Origin: an uncultured Collinsella sp.
GTDB taxonomy: Bacteria; Actinomycetota; Coriobacteriia; Coriobacteriales; Coriobacteriaceae
Reading direction: 5' to 3'
Length of the DNA: 64,000 nt
Assembly (NCBI GenBank): GCA_958405195.1
Contig: CATYDM010000003.1
Coordinates: forward strand, 51,309 to 115,308
Below the pieces are notes generated by a model. That model did not search any database. It saw nothing but the letters and a program-made list of their open reading frames with translations, and had not been told where the DNA came from. Numbering within the stretch: the stretch's first letter is position 1; each line of letters starts with the position of its first letter. Shown piece by piece: positions 43,493-52,885 of the stretch. Both the position numbers and the translations under genes were made by a program.

Positions 43493-44305
43493 ATGTCGTA
43501 TCGCGTGTCGACGCAGGTCTACAGCGGACCGTTCGACCTGCTGCTGCAGCTGGTAACCCGCCAAAAAGTAGATATCGGCGCCATCTCTATCAGCGAGGTG
43601 GCCGAACAGTACCTTGCCGAGGCCGAGCGCATCGAGGCGCTGGACCTGGACGTGGCGAGCGACTTTTTGCTGGTCGCGGCAACCCTTTTGGACATCAAGG
43701 CCGCCTCTCTGGTGCCGCAGGAAGCCCCGCGCAAAGTCGATGACGACGATGACGAGTTCGACGAAGACCTCGAGGAACTCAGCGCGCTCGACGGCGACGC
43801 CTTGCGCGAGGTCCTGATCCAGCGCCTGATTGCCTACAAGCAGTTTAAAGGCGCGGCTGCGGCCCTCGGTACCCGCATGCAGGCCGAAAGCCGCATGCAC
43901 CCGCGTGTGGCCGGCCCCGATCCCGAGTTCCTAGGCCTTATGCCCGACTACCTGGCCGGCATCACCCTGCGCGGCCTCGCCGTCATCTGCGCCGACCTGG
44001 ACGGCAAGCGCCAGACCTTCCTGCTGGAGGCCGAGCACGTGGCACCGCATCGCGTGCCGCTCGATCTGACGGTGGCCTCGGTCGACCGCTTTACCATGGC
44101 GCACCAAACCTGCACCTTCCGTGAGCTGTTGGACGGCGACGCCACCACCGAGCAGCTCGTCGTCACCTTCCTGGCCATGCTTGAGCTCGCCAAGCGCGGC
44201 TCGCTCACGCTGAGTCAGGACGAGATCTTCGGAACCATCTGCATCAACCGAGTCGAGGGCGCCGAGGCCTATGTGCCCGGCGAGGGCCCCGAGCTCACCG
44301 AATAG
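43493..44305 (+). CDS. scpA: Segregation and condensation protein A
   Basis: Kleisin subunit of the Smc-ScpAB condensin that compacts the chromosome. 270 residues. N-terminal YSGPFDLLLQLVTRQKVDIGAISISEVAEQYL is the Smc-neck-binding part, an acidic linker (DDDDDEFDEDLEELS) lies near 85-100, and a C-terminal winged helix ends at GTICINRVEGAEAYVPG. ATG at 43493 with AAAGGAGGTC. Confidence 0.94.
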   Translation: MSYRVSTQVYSGPFDLLLQLVTRQKVDIGAISISEVAEQYLAEAERIEALDLDVASDFLLVAATLLDIKAASLVPQEAPRKVDDDDDEFDEDLEELSALDGDALREVLIQRLIAYKQFKGAAAALGTRMQAESRMHPRVAGPDPEFLGLMPDYLAGITLRGLAVICADLDGKRQTFLLEAEHVAPHRVPLDLTVASVDRFTMAHQTCTFRELLDGDATTEQLVVTFLAMLELAKRGSLTLSQDEIFGTICINRVEGAEAYVPGEGPELTE

Positions 44306-44316
44306 GAGCCGCAACC

Positions 44317-45045
44317 ATGTCAACCCTCTCCACGCTGGAGGCAAACAGCCTCAAAGGCGCCCTCGAGGCACTGCTGCTGGTGTCGAGCGACCCGGTGAGC
44401 GCGCCCGCGCTGGCCGGCGCACTGGATATCGCCCCCGGCGAGTGCGCGTCGCTGCTCGCCGAGCTCAAGGTTGAGTACGAGGAGGCCAACCGCGGCTTTC
44501 AGCTGCGCGAGGTCGCCGGCGGCTGGCGCCTGTTTACGCATCCCGCCTACCACGACGTGGTCGAGGCCTATGTTCTGAGCTGGGACACGCAAAAGCTGTC
44601 GCAGGCGGCGCTCGAAACCCTGGCCGTCATCGCATACCACCAGCCCGTGACGCGCGAGGTGGTCAAGGGCATCCGCGGCGTTAATTCCGACGGCGTCATC
44701 GCGTCACTCGTAGACAAAGGTCTGGTGCGCGAGCTCGGCCGCGACCCCCAGCGCGGTCAAGCCATCATCTACGGCACGACCAACGCCTTCTTGGAAAAGT
44801 TCGGCCTGCGCTCCACCCGCGACCTGCCCGACCTGGAGCAGTTTGCCCCAGACGAGCAGTCGCGCCAGTTTATCCGCGAGCGTCTGAGCGGCCGCAGTAT
44901 TCAGTCCACGCTCGAGGAGCAAGCCGAGGACTTAGACGAAGAACGCGAACTGCTCGATACCGATGTTGTAGATGTTGAGGCAGTCGAGAACTTGGAGACC
45001 CTGGTCGTCGACGAGACCTCGGAGGATTTGCATGACGAGGACTAA
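44317..45045 (+). CDS. scpB: Segregation and condensation protein B
   Basis: 242 residues, 11 nt after scpA. Two winged-helix domains: SLKGALEALLLVSSDPVSAPALAGAL at the N-terminus and the conserved QAALETLAVIAYHQPVTREVVKGIRGVNSDGVIASLVDKGLVRELGR core. The C-terminus is very acidic. It pairs with ScpA in condensin. Confidence 0.95.
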   Translation: MSTLSTLEANSLKGALEALLLVSSDPVSAPALAGALDIAPGECASLLAELKVEYEEANRGFQLREVAGGWRLFTHPAYHDVVEAYVLSWDTQKLSQAALETLAVIAYHQPVTREVVKGIRGVNSDGVIASLVDKGLVRELGRDPQRGQAIIYGTTNAFLEKFGLRSTRDLPDLEQFAPDEQSRQFIRERLSGRSIQSTLEEQAEDLDEERELLDTDVVDVEAVENLETLVVDETSEDLHDED

Positions 45046-45997
45046 CGAAGTAGGGGAGACGCGCGCCATGGGCAACGCAGTACCCGCCACCGACGCCCAG
45101 CCCGTCTATCCGCACACCATGCGCCTGCAGCGCTTTTTAGCGCGCGCGGGCGTGGCGAGCCGCCGTGGCTCGGAGGACCTGATGACCGCCGGCCGCGTGA
45201 CCGTCAACGGCGAGGTCGCGACCGAACTGGGCACCAAGGTCGACGTCGACCGCGACCATATCGAGGTCGACGGCATGCCCGTCAAGCTCAACCAGGGCGC
45301 CGTGTACCTGATGCTCTACAAGCCGACCGGCTACCTCACCACCATGAGCGACCCGCAGGAGCGCCCTTGCGTGGCCGACCTGGTCCCCCGCGACCGCTTT
45401 CCGGGACTCTTCCCGGTGGGTCGTCTGGACCGCGACACCACAGGCCTTTTGCTCTTTACCACCGACGGCGACCTGTCGCAGGACCTGCTGCACCCGAGCA
45501 AGCACGTTTACAAGACCTACCAGGCACTCGTGGACGGGCAGCTGACCGACCGCGATCTAGAACCGCTCCGCCGTGGCATCGAGCTCGACGACGGCCTATG
45601 CCAGCCAGCAATCTGCCGCGTCATCAACGCGCGCGAGGCCGTGGCCGTGGCTCCGCAAGGCGTCAAGCCCGGCACCACCGCCGTGGAGGTCATCATTCGA
45701 GAGGGCCGCAAGAACCAGGTCAAGCGCATGTTGAGCAAGATTCACCATCCGGTAATCCGTCTGCATCGCTGCAACTTTGCCGGCCTTGAGCTCGAGGGCG
45801 TGGCCAAGGGATCGTGGCGCGAGCTCACCGACCGCGAGGTGCAGATCCTCAAGTCCGGCGGCATCCCGCCTAAGCAGGCGAGCGCCAAGCGCAACGGCGA
45901 CAAGCCCCAAGACACGCCCGCCAGCCGCACGCGTCACCACGGCAGCCACGGCTCCGCACCCAAGCGCAACACCTACCGCGAGCGCTACACGGGCTAG
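45032..45997 (+). CDS. rluB: RluB-type rRNA pseudouridine synthase
   Basis: Isomerises uridine in 23S rRNA. An N-terminal S4 domain (MRLQRFLARAGVASRRGSEDLMTAGRVTVNG) is followed by the catalytic domain with the nucleophile Asp in PVGRLDRDTTGLLLFTTDGDL and GRKNQVKRML. A basic disordered tail (about 40 residues) is rich in Lys, Arg and His. Start ATG 45032 has GGAGG six bases upstream and overlaps scpB; ATG 45068 with GGGGAG is an alternative. Confidence 0.9.
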   Translation: MTRTNEVGETRAMGNAVPATDAQPVYPHTMRLQRFLARAGVASRRGSEDLMTAGRVTVNGEVATELGTKVDVDRDHIEVDGMPVKLNQGAVYLMLYKPTGYLTTMSDPQERPCVADLVPRDRFPGLFPVGRLDRDTTGLLLFTTDGDLSQDLLHPSKHVYKTYQALVDGQLTDRDLEPLRRGIELDDGLCQPAICRVINAREAVAVAPQGVKPGTTAVEVIIREGRKNQVKRMLSKIHHPVIRLHRCNFAGLELEGVAKGSWRELTDREVQILKSGGIPPKQASAKRNGDKPQDTPASRTRHHGSHGSAPKRNTYRERYTG

Positions 45998-46063
45998 GCA
46001 GACCGCCAAGCCGCAGCACCCGCGAACCATACCAGCACGTCAACCATCGAAAGGAAGCATTGC

Positions 46064-46750
46064 ATGATCGTCGCCATCGACGGCCCCGCCGGTTCCGGCA
46101 AGTCCACCATCGCCAAGGAGATCGCCCGCCAGCTGGGCTTTAACAAGCTCGACACGGGCGCCATGTATCGCGCCGTCACCTTCGCCGCGCTCGACCGCGA
46201 CATCGATCTGGACGACGAGGCGGCCATCGACGCCCTCGCCGAGCAGATCGAGATTCGCTTTACCAACGGCACCGGCGAGGATACGCGCCTGACCATTGAC
46301 GGCAAGGACGCTTCGGCCGCCATTCGTACCCCGCAGGTCGACGCCAACGTGTCCAAGGTCTCGGCCTACCCGGGCGTGCGCGCCGCCATGCTCATCCATC
46401 AGCGCCGCGCCGCCGAGGACCGCGATATCGTGGCCGAGGGTCGCGACATCGGAACCGTCGTGTTCCCTAACGCGCAGGTCAAGGTCTTCCTGACCGCTGA
46501 CCCGCGCGAGCGCGCCCGCCGCCGCGTGCTGCAGCGTCACCAAAACGACGCCCAGCCGCTCACGCCCGCGCAACTCGAGGCCGAGGTCGACGAGACCCTC
46601 GACGCCCTTAAGCAGCGCGACAAGCTTGACAGCAGCCGCGAGGTCGCCCCGCTCGTGCCCGCCGAGGACGCCGTGCACGTCGACTCCACCGCCCACACCA
46701 TCGACGAGGTCGTCCGCATTATCGAGGACCTCATCAACCAAAGGAGGTAG
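46064..46750 (+). CDS. cmk: Cytidylate kinase
   Basis: Phosphorylates CMP/dCMP. 228 residues; P-loop GPAGSGKST at 7-15, LDTGAMYRA, VAEGRDIGTVVFPNAQVKVFLTADPRERARRR. Strong GAAAGGAAG site. Lies in the common cmk-plsC-ispH order. Confidence 0.95.
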   Translation: MIVAIDGPAGSGKSTIAKEIARQLGFNKLDTGAMYRAVTFAALDRDIDLDDEAAIDALAEQIEIRFTNGTGEDTRLTIDGKDASAAIRTPQVDANVSKVSAYPGVRAAMLIHQRRAAEDRDIVAEGRDIGTVVFPNAQVKVFLTADPRERARRRVLQRHQNDAQPLTPAQLEAEVDETLDALKQRDKLDSSREVAPLVPAEDAVHVDSTAHTIDEVVRIIEDLINQRR

Positions 46751-46753
46751 CCC

Positions 46754-47482
46754 ATGCGCCTGTTTAAGCAGACGCCCGAGGATTATTACAACGCTCCTTA
46801 TGCAGAGTTCCCAGCGCTCATCCGCGGCACCGTCGTCGTAGTCATGGCCATCCTTTGGGCCTTCTCCAAGCTCATGTGGCGCTGGAAGGTCGAGGACGCC
46901 AATCTTCTGTTTGAGCGCCAGGAAGGCCGCGGCAGCGTGGTCATCTGCAACCACACCTCGATGGCCGAGCTCTTGGCCGTGGAGACGGCGCTGTTCTTTG
47001 GGGGCCGCCGCATTCGTCCCATCTTTAAGTCAGAGTTCGCTAAGAGCAAGATCGTGCGCTGGGCCTTTAGCCGCGTTGGCGGCATCCCCGTGGAGCGTGG
47101 TACTGCCGATATGAAGTGCCTGCGCGCCGCTCAGCATGCGCTGCAGCGCGGCGAGGACGTTCTGATCTTCCCCGAGGGCACGCGCATCCGCTCGCGCGAG
47201 ATCAAGCCCGAGGTCCACGGCGGTTTTGCGCTCATCGCTCAGATGGGCAAGGCACCTGTGAACCCGCTCGCCATCTGCGGCTGGTCCGACATCACGCCCG
47301 CGGGCAAAAAGATCATGCGTCCCAAGAAGTGCTGGATCCGCGCCGGCAAGGCCGTCTCGCTTTCCGACGCACCGGCCGGGCTTAAGCGCACTGAGCGCCT
47401 GGCTTGGTTTGAGTCCGAGGCCATGAACCGCGTCTACGCCATGCGAGACGATCTGTGCGCCGAGCATCCGGGCAGGTTCTAG
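46754..47482 (+). CDS. 1-acylglycerol-3-phosphate acyltransferase family (PlsC-like)
   Basis: 242 residues with an N-terminal membrane helix (TVVVVMAILWAFSKLMW). The acyltransferase motifs are present, but motif I reads NHTSMAE, i.e. H-x4-E instead of the usual catalytic H-x4-D. Motif II GGIPVERG and motif III LIFPEGTRIRS are normal. Makes phosphatidic acid in the PlsY/PlsC pathway; plsY is encoded 4 kb downstream. The Glu replacement may be a lineage variant. Confidence 0.85.
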   Translation: MRLFKQTPEDYYNAPYAEFPALIRGTVVVVMAILWAFSKLMWRWKVEDANLLFERQEGRGSVVICNHTSMAELLAVETALFFGGRRIRPIFKSEFAKSKIVRWAFSRVGGIPVERGTADMKCLRAAQHALQRGEDVLIFPEGTRIRSREIKPEVHGGFALIAQMGKAPVNPLAICGWSDITPAGKKIMRPKKCWIRAGKAVSLSDAPAGLKRTERLAWFESEAMNRVYAMRDDLCAEHPGRF

Positions 47483-47484
47483 CC

Positions 47485-48384
47485 ATGAGCGAGAACGTGA
47501 CGAACACCGCCGCGACTACGTCCGACCAGACAACCGCGCCTACCATCGAGATCGCCGCACACGCCGGCACTTGCTACGGCGTACAGCGTGCGCTCGATAT
47601 GGCGCTGGCCGCCGCGCCGCAGGCAGGTGAGTGCGCTCAGGTCCATACCTTGGGACCGCTCATCCATAACCCCATCGTGGTACGCGAGCTCGCTGAGGCA
47701 GGCGTTGGCTTGGCCGAAACCCTGGACGACGCCGCAACCGGCACCGTGATCATCCGCGCCCACGGCGTGGTGCCGCAGGTCATCGATGCCGCTCGTGAAC
47801 GCGGCCACAACGTGGTCGACGCCACCTGCCCCTACGTGAAGAAGGTTCATGTGGCGGCCGAGCGCCTGGTGCGCGAAGGCTACCGCGTGATCGTCGTGGG
47901 CGAGCCGGGCCACCCAGAGGTCGAGGGTATTCTAGGCCACGCCGGCAATGACGCGCAGGTCGTGAGCTGTGCCGCCGACGCCGATGCCCTATCGCTCAAG
48001 GGCAAGGTGGGTCTGGTTGTACAGACCACCCAGACCGCGCAGAACCTCGCCGAGGTCGTGGCCGCTATCACCCCGCGCGTGCAGGAGCTGCGTGTGATCA
48101 ACACCATCTGCGCCGCCACGAGTGAGCGTCAACAGGCAGCAGCCACACTTGCCAACCGCTGCGACTGCATGGTCGTCGTGGGCGGCAAGAACTCGGGCAA
48201 CACCCGTCGCCTGGCACAGATTTGCGCGGACGCCTGCGAGCGCACGTACCACATCGAGGAAGCTTCCGAGCTCCAGGCCGCGTGGTTTACCGACGCTCAC
48301 CACATCGGCATCACCGCCGGAGCCTCCACCCCGCAAGAACACATCGAGCGCGCCGTCGAGCGCATCAAGGAGCTTTGCCGCTAA
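47485..48384 (+). CDS. ispH: 4-hydroxy-3-methylbut-2-enyl diphosphate reductase
   Basis: Last step of the non-mevalonate isoprenoid pathway, a [4Fe-4S] enzyme. 299 residues with the three cluster cysteines in AGTCYGVQRAL, VVDATCPYVKK and INTICAATSERQ, plus IIRAHGV and GKNSGNTRRL. ATG 47485, 2 nt after the acyltransferase stop. Confidence 0.96.
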   Translation: MSENVTNTAATTSDQTTAPTIEIAAHAGTCYGVQRALDMALAAAPQAGECAQVHTLGPLIHNPIVVRELAEAGVGLAETLDDAATGTVIIRAHGVVPQVIDAARERGHNVVDATCPYVKKVHVAAERLVREGYRVIVVGEPGHPEVEGILGHAGNDAQVVSCAADADALSLKGKVGLVVQTTQTAQNLAEVVAAITPRVQELRVINTICAATSERQQAAATLANRCDCMVVVGGKNSGNTRRLAQICADACERTYHIEEASELQAAWFTDAHHIGITAGASTPQEHIERAVERIKELCR

Positions 48385-48386
48385 CC

Positions 48387-49829
48387 ATGGACCAGACCGT
48401 ACCCGCATACGCCGCCGAGGTGGCCGATTACGGGCGCAGCCGCGACCCCGAGCCGGGTGAGGGCGCGCTCGTTAAGAACGTGCGTCCCGAGTCGCCCGCA
48501 TGGGATGTGGGTATCGAGCCGGGCATGCGCGTACTCACGGTCAATGGCGAGCAGCTCACCGACATGATTGTGTGGCTCTGGGAGGCCGACGACGACACCG
48601 TCGAGCTTGAGGTATTCGATCCGCGCGACGGCACCGTCACCCCTGTAGAGCTCGACCGCTTCCCGGGCGAGGACTGGGGCCTTGAGTTCGACGGTCCCAT
48701 CTTCGACGGCATGCGTACCTGCGTCAACGCCTGCGTGTTCTGCTTTATGACCATGTTGCCCAAGGGCGGCCGCTCCACGCTCTATATTCGCGACGACGAC
48801 TACCGCCTGAGCTTTTTGCAGGGCAACTTCGTCACGCTCACGAACCTCACCGACGAGGACGTGCAAAACGTCATCCAACGCAACATGAGCCCTATGAACG
48901 TGTCGGTCCATGCCGTGAGCCCCGACGTCCGCCGTCGTATGATGGGCCGCAACGCCCAGCGCGGCATGGACGTACTCGAGGCCATCATGGCCGCCGGCAT
49001 CGAGATTCACGCGCAGATCGTGTTGTGCCCCGGCATGAACGACGGCGAGGAGCTGGAAAAGACCCTGCGCTTTTGCGAGGAGCACGAGCAAATCACAAGC
49101 CTGGGCATTGTGCCGCTCGGTTTTACCAAGCATCAGAACCGCTTTAGCTGGTCATACAGCAACAAGCCCGAACTGGCGCGCGAGACCATTGCCATGATCC
49201 GTCCCTACCAGGACCGCGCCTTCGAGCGTTTTGGCCGCCACACCTTCCAGATGAGCGACGAGTTCTACCTGGACGCCGGCATCGATCCGCCCGAGGCAGA
49301 CTTTTACGACGGTTACCCGCAGTACTACGACGGCATCGGCATGATCCGCTCGTATCTGGACGAGACGGACGATGTGCTTGCCGCCGATGCCGAGCGACTG
49401 GCCCGCGTCCGCGAGGCCATCGCCGCTCGCAGCCAGCACCTGCTTTGCCTCTCGGGCGCCAGCGCACGCGACACCGTGGCCCGCTTTGTGGAATCGCCGC
49501 AGGGGCTCGCCGCCACCGTCACGGCCATCAAGAATCGCTACTTTGGCGGCAACGTGGACGTGACCGGCCTCATCGTCGCCTGCGACATTCTGGAACAGCT
49601 GCCGCAGGACCTCTCGGGGGTTATGCTCTTTGTGCCTAAGCTCATGTTCAACGCTGACGGCATGACGCTTGACGAGTATCATCGTGACGATTTACTCGCA
49701 AGCCTTACCAGTCGCGGCGCCGAGGTTCATGTGGTGTCGACCATGCCGCATGAGCTGCTCGATACCCTGGAGCACATCCTTGGCATTGTGCCTGCCGACT
49801 CTAACACTTCCACTGACCCTACCCATTAA
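48387..49829 (+). CDS. DUF512 radical-SAM-like protein with PDZ domain
   Basis: 480 residues. An N-terminal PDZ-like domain (ALVKNVRPESPAWDVGIEPGMRVLTVNGEQL) is followed by a CxxxCxxC iron-sulfur motif in CVNACVFCFM and the conserved GRSTLYIRDDDYRLSFLQGNFVTLTN. The C-terminal DUF512 part includes KNRYFGGNVDVTGLIVACDI. This family typically adjoins der (as here, 10 nt upstream) and its function is unsettled. Confidence 0.9.
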   Translation: MDQTVPAYAAEVADYGRSRDPEPGEGALVKNVRPESPAWDVGIEPGMRVLTVNGEQLTDMIVWLWEADDDTVELEVFDPRDGTVTPVELDRFPGEDWGLEFDGPIFDGMRTCVNACVFCFMTMLPKGGRSTLYIRDDDYRLSFLQGNFVTLTNLTDEDVQNVIQRNMSPMNVSVHAVSPDVRRRMMGRNAQRGMDVLEAIMAAGIEIHAQIVLCPGMNDGEELEKTLRFCEEHEQITSLGIVPLGFTKHQNRFSWSYSNKPELARETIAMIRPYQDRAFERFGRHTFQMSDEFYLDAGIDPPEADFYDGYPQYYDGIGMIRSYLDETDDVLAADAERLARVREAIAARSQHLLCLSGASARDTVARFVESPQGLAATVTAIKNRYFGGNVDVTGLIVACDILEQLPQDLSGVMLFVPKLMFNADGMTLDEYHRDDLLASLTSRGAEVHVVSTMPHELLDTLEHILGIVPADSNTSTDPTH

Positions 49830-49839
49830 AGGAGTGCAG

Positions 49840-51174
49840 ATGAAACCTATCGTCGCCGTCGTCGGACGCCCCAACGTGGGCAAGTCCACGCTCGTTAACC
49901 GCCTGGCCCAGACCTCGGACGCCATCGTCCATGAGTCCCGCGGCGTCACGCGCGACCGCTCGTACCACACGGCCGATTGGAACGGCCGCGAGTTCACCAT
50001 CGTCGACACGGGCGGCATCGAACCGCTCAAGAGCGATGACGTCTTCGCCACGTCCATCCGCGACCAGGCGCTCGCCGCCGCCGAGGAGGCCGCCGTCATC
50101 CTGTTTGTGGTCGACGGCCGCACCGGCGTCACCGAAGAGGACGAGTCGGTCGCCCGCATGCTCAAGCGCTCCGACAAGCCGGTCTTTCTGCTGGTAAACA
50201 AGCTCGACAACCCCGATCGCGAGAACGACAGCATCTGGGAGTTCTATTCGCTCGGCATCGGCGAGCCCACGCCGCTCTCGGCCCTGCATGGCCACGGTAC
50301 GGGCGACCTGCTCGATGACATCGTGGCCCTGCTTCCGGAGGAAGAGGACGAGGTCGCCGATGAGTTCCCCGACGCGCTGAACGTAGCCATCATCGGCCGC
50401 CCCAATGCCGGTAAGTCGTCGCTGTTCAATCGTATCCTGGGCGCCGACCGCTCTATCGTGTCCAACATTGCCGGCACGACGCGCGACGCCATCGACACCG
50501 TCGTGGAGCGCAACGGTAAGCACTACCGCATGGTCGATACCGCGGGCATCCGCAAGAAGAGCACTGTGTACGAGAACATCGAGTACTACTCCATGGTCCG
50601 CGGCCTGCGTGCCATCGACCGCGCCGACGTGGCGCTGCTCGTCGTCGATGCCTCCGTGGGCGTCACTGAGCAGGACCAGAAGGTCATGGGTCTTGCCATC
50701 GAGCGCGGCTGCGCCATCGTGGTGCTGCTCAACAAGTGGGATCTGCTCGATGACGACCGTAAGCGCGAGGCCTGCATGGAGACCATCGACCGCCGTCTGG
50801 GCGTCATGGCTCCCTGGGCGCAGTACCTGCGCATCTCTGCCCTGACCGGCCGCAGCGTCGAGAAGATCTGGGCCATGGTCGACGCCGCCGAGAAGACTCG
50901 TTCGCAAAAGATCACCACCTCGCGCCTCAACACGTTCCTCACCGACCTGCGCGAGTTCGGTCATACCGTGGTGGACGGCAAGCGCCGCCTGCGCATGCAC
51001 TACGTGACCCAGACGGGCGTCAACCCGCCAACGTTCACGTTCTTCGTCAACCACAGCGATCTGGTCAACGACACCTATCAGCGCTACATCGAGAACCGCA
51101 TGCGCTCGACCTTCGACTTTGCCGGCACACCCATTCGACTCTTCTTTAGGAAGAAGGAGCAAAAGGATGCATAA
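49840..51174 (+). CDS. der: Ribosome biogenesis GTPase Der
   Basis: 444 residues, tandem G domains: GRPNVGKSTLVNRL with DTGGIE, and GRPNAGKSSLFNRI with DTAGIRKK and NKWDL, then the KH-like C-terminus (HYVTQTGVNPPTFTFFVNH). Needed for 50S assembly. AAAGGAG site 6 nt before ATG 49840. Overlaps plsY by 8 nt. Confidence 0.97.
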   Translation: MKPIVAVVGRPNVGKSTLVNRLAQTSDAIVHESRGVTRDRSYHTADWNGREFTIVDTGGIEPLKSDDVFATSIRDQALAAAEEAAVILFVVDGRTGVTEEDESVARMLKRSDKPVFLLVNKLDNPDRENDSIWEFYSLGIGEPTPLSALHGHGTGDLLDDIVALLPEEEDEVADEFPDALNVAIIGRPNAGKSSLFNRILGADRSIVSNIAGTTRDAIDTVVERNGKHYRMVDTAGIRKKSTVYENIEYYSMVRGLRAIDRADVALLVVDASVGVTEQDQKVMGLAIERGCAIVVLLNKWDLLDDDRKREACMETIDRRLGVMAPWAQYLRISALTGRSVEKIWAMVDAAEKTRSQKITTSRLNTFLTDLREFGHTVVDGKRRLRMHYVTQTGVNPPTFTFFVNHSDLVNDTYQRYIENRMRSTFDFAGTPIRLFFRKKEQKDA

Positions 51175-51850
51175 TCCGATTCTGCTGACCGCCATCTGCG
51201 CCGTGGTCTCGTTCTTTATCGGGGCGATTCCGTTTGGCCTGATCCTGGGCCGCGTGTTCAACCACACCGACATTCGCAAGGCGGGCTCCGGCAACATCGG
51301 CACCACCAACGCACTGCGCGTAGCCGGCCCCAAGGTGGCCGCGCTCACGCTGCTGCTCGACTGCCTTAAGGGCGCCATCTGCGTCCTTATCGCCCGTCCA
51401 CTCATTGCCGACTTGGGCTATGGTTTTCCGCCGAGTATTATGGCCCCCGGCGCCGCCGGCGACTGGATGCTCGGCGTCATTTGCCTGGCAGCGGTGTGGG
51501 GCCATATCTTCTCGCCCTACCTCAACTTCCATGGAGGCAAGGGTATCGCCGTGGGTCTGGGCGTTATCCTCGCCTGGTACTGGCCCATTGGTCTGTCGCT
51601 GCTGGGCATGTTTATCGTGGCCGTCGCCATCACCAAGTTCGTGTCGGTGGGCTCGCTTGCCGCGGCCATCGGTCTTCCCATTGCCGCTTGTGCGGTCTTT
51701 CCGTACAGCAGCCTAGGACTTAAGTTTTGCATGGCGATGATCGGCATCACCGTGGTGTGGGCCCATCGTGCGAACATCAAAAAGCTCATGACCGGTAAGG
51801 AGTCCAAGCTCTCGTTTACCAAGCGCGTCACCGAGCCCGACGATAAGTAG
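51167..51850 (+). CDS. plsY: Acyl-phosphate glycerol-3-phosphate acyltransferase PlsY
   Basis: 227 residues, about seven membrane segments. Conserved PlsY motifs GSGNIGTTNALRVAG and HGGKGIAVGLG are intact. Makes lysophosphatidic acid from acyl-phosphate and glycerol-3-phosphate, which gpsA next door supplies. Confidence 0.95.
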   Translation: MHNPILLTAICAVVSFFIGAIPFGLILGRVFNHTDIRKAGSGNIGTTNALRVAGPKVAALTLLLDCLKGAICVLIARPLIADLGYGFPPSIMAPGAAGDWMLGVICLAAVWGHIFSPYLNFHGGKGIAVGLGVILAWYWPIGLSLLGMFIVAVAITKFVSVGSLAAAIGLPIAACAVFPYSSLGLKFCMAMIGITVVWAHRANIKKLMTGKESKLSFTKRVTEPDDK

Positions 51851-51859
51851 GAGAGAGTC

Positions 51860-52867
51860 ATGAATGTTGCGCTGATTGGCTCTGGCTCCTGGGGAACCGC
51901 CGTCGCCGGCCTTGCCGCCGCGCGAGCCGAGCGCGTGACCATGTGGGCCCATAGCGAGCAGACGGCCGCCGGCATCAATGGCGAGCACCGCAACCCCCGC
52001 TACCTTGTGGGCTACGAGCTGCCCGGCAACGTCGTCGCCACGACCGAGCTCGTGCAGGCGCTCGACGGCGCCGAGGCCATCGTCTTTGCCGTTCCTTCGA
52101 CGCACCTTCGCAGCGTGTGCCACCAGGCCGCGCCCTTTATCGCCGCCGATACCCCGGTGCTTTGCCTCACCAAGGGCATTGAGCCCGAGTCCGGCCTGCT
52201 CATGAGCGAAGTCATCGCCAGCGAGATCGGCAACGAGGCGCGCGTGGCGGCCCTCTCGGGCCCCAACCATGCCGAGGAGATTTGCCGCGGCGGACTTTCT
52301 GCCGCCGTCATCGCCAGCGAAGATCCGCAGATAGGGGAGGCCTTTAAGGACCTGCTCCTGTCCACGGCCTTCCGCATCTACCTGTCGCAGGACATGACCG
52401 GCGTCGAGGTTTGCGGCGCCATGAAAAATGTCATCGCGATCGTATGCGGAATCTCCGCCGGCACCGGTGCGGGCGACAACACGCTTGCCCTCATCATGAC
52501 GCGCGGCCTGGCCGAGATCAGCCGCCTGGTGCACGCCCGCGGCGGCCAGGCCATGACCTGCATGGGTCTTGCCGGCATGGGTGACCTCATTGCCACCTGC
52601 ACCTCCGAGCATTCGCGCAACCGCACCTTTGGCTACGAGTTTGCCCACGGCGTTTCGCTCGACGAGTACCAGACGCGCACGCATATGGTGGTGGAGGGTG
52701 CCGTCGCCGCCCGCAGCGTGAGCGAGCTCGCCCGTTCACTGGGCGTAGACATTCCACTCACCTTTGCCGTGGAGCAAACGCTCTACAACGGTGTTACTTT
52801 GGATAGGGCGCTCGAGATTCTTACCGATCGCGTCCCTTCTCAAGAGTTCTACGGACTCACCGACTAG
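51860..52867 (+). CDS. gpsA: Glycerol-3-phosphate dehydrogenase [NAD(P)+]
   Basis: 335 residues; dinucleotide motif GSGSWGTAVA at 7-16, catalytic Lys region CGAMKNVIAIVCGISAG, and GLAGMGDLIATCTSEHSRNRTFG. AGGAGAGAG site 3 nt before the ATG. Provides glycerol-3-phosphate for PlsY. Confidence 0.96.
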   Translation: MNVALIGSGSWGTAVAGLAAARAERVTMWAHSEQTAAGINGEHRNPRYLVGYELPGNVVATTELVQALDGAEAIVFAVPSTHLRSVCHQAAPFIAADTPVLCLTKGIEPESGLLMSEVIASEIGNEARVAALSGPNHAEEICRGGLSAAVIASEDPQIGEAFKDLLLSTAFRIYLSQDMTGVEVCGAMKNVIAIVCGISAGTGAGDNTLALIMTRGLAEISRLVHARGGQAMTCMGLAGMGDLIATCTSEHSRNRTFGYEFAHGVSLDEYQTRTHMVVEGAVAARSVSELARSLGVDIPLTFAVEQTLYNGVTLDRALEILTDRVPSQEFYGLTD

Positions 52868-52885
52868 CGCAGAAAGGCTTCTACC

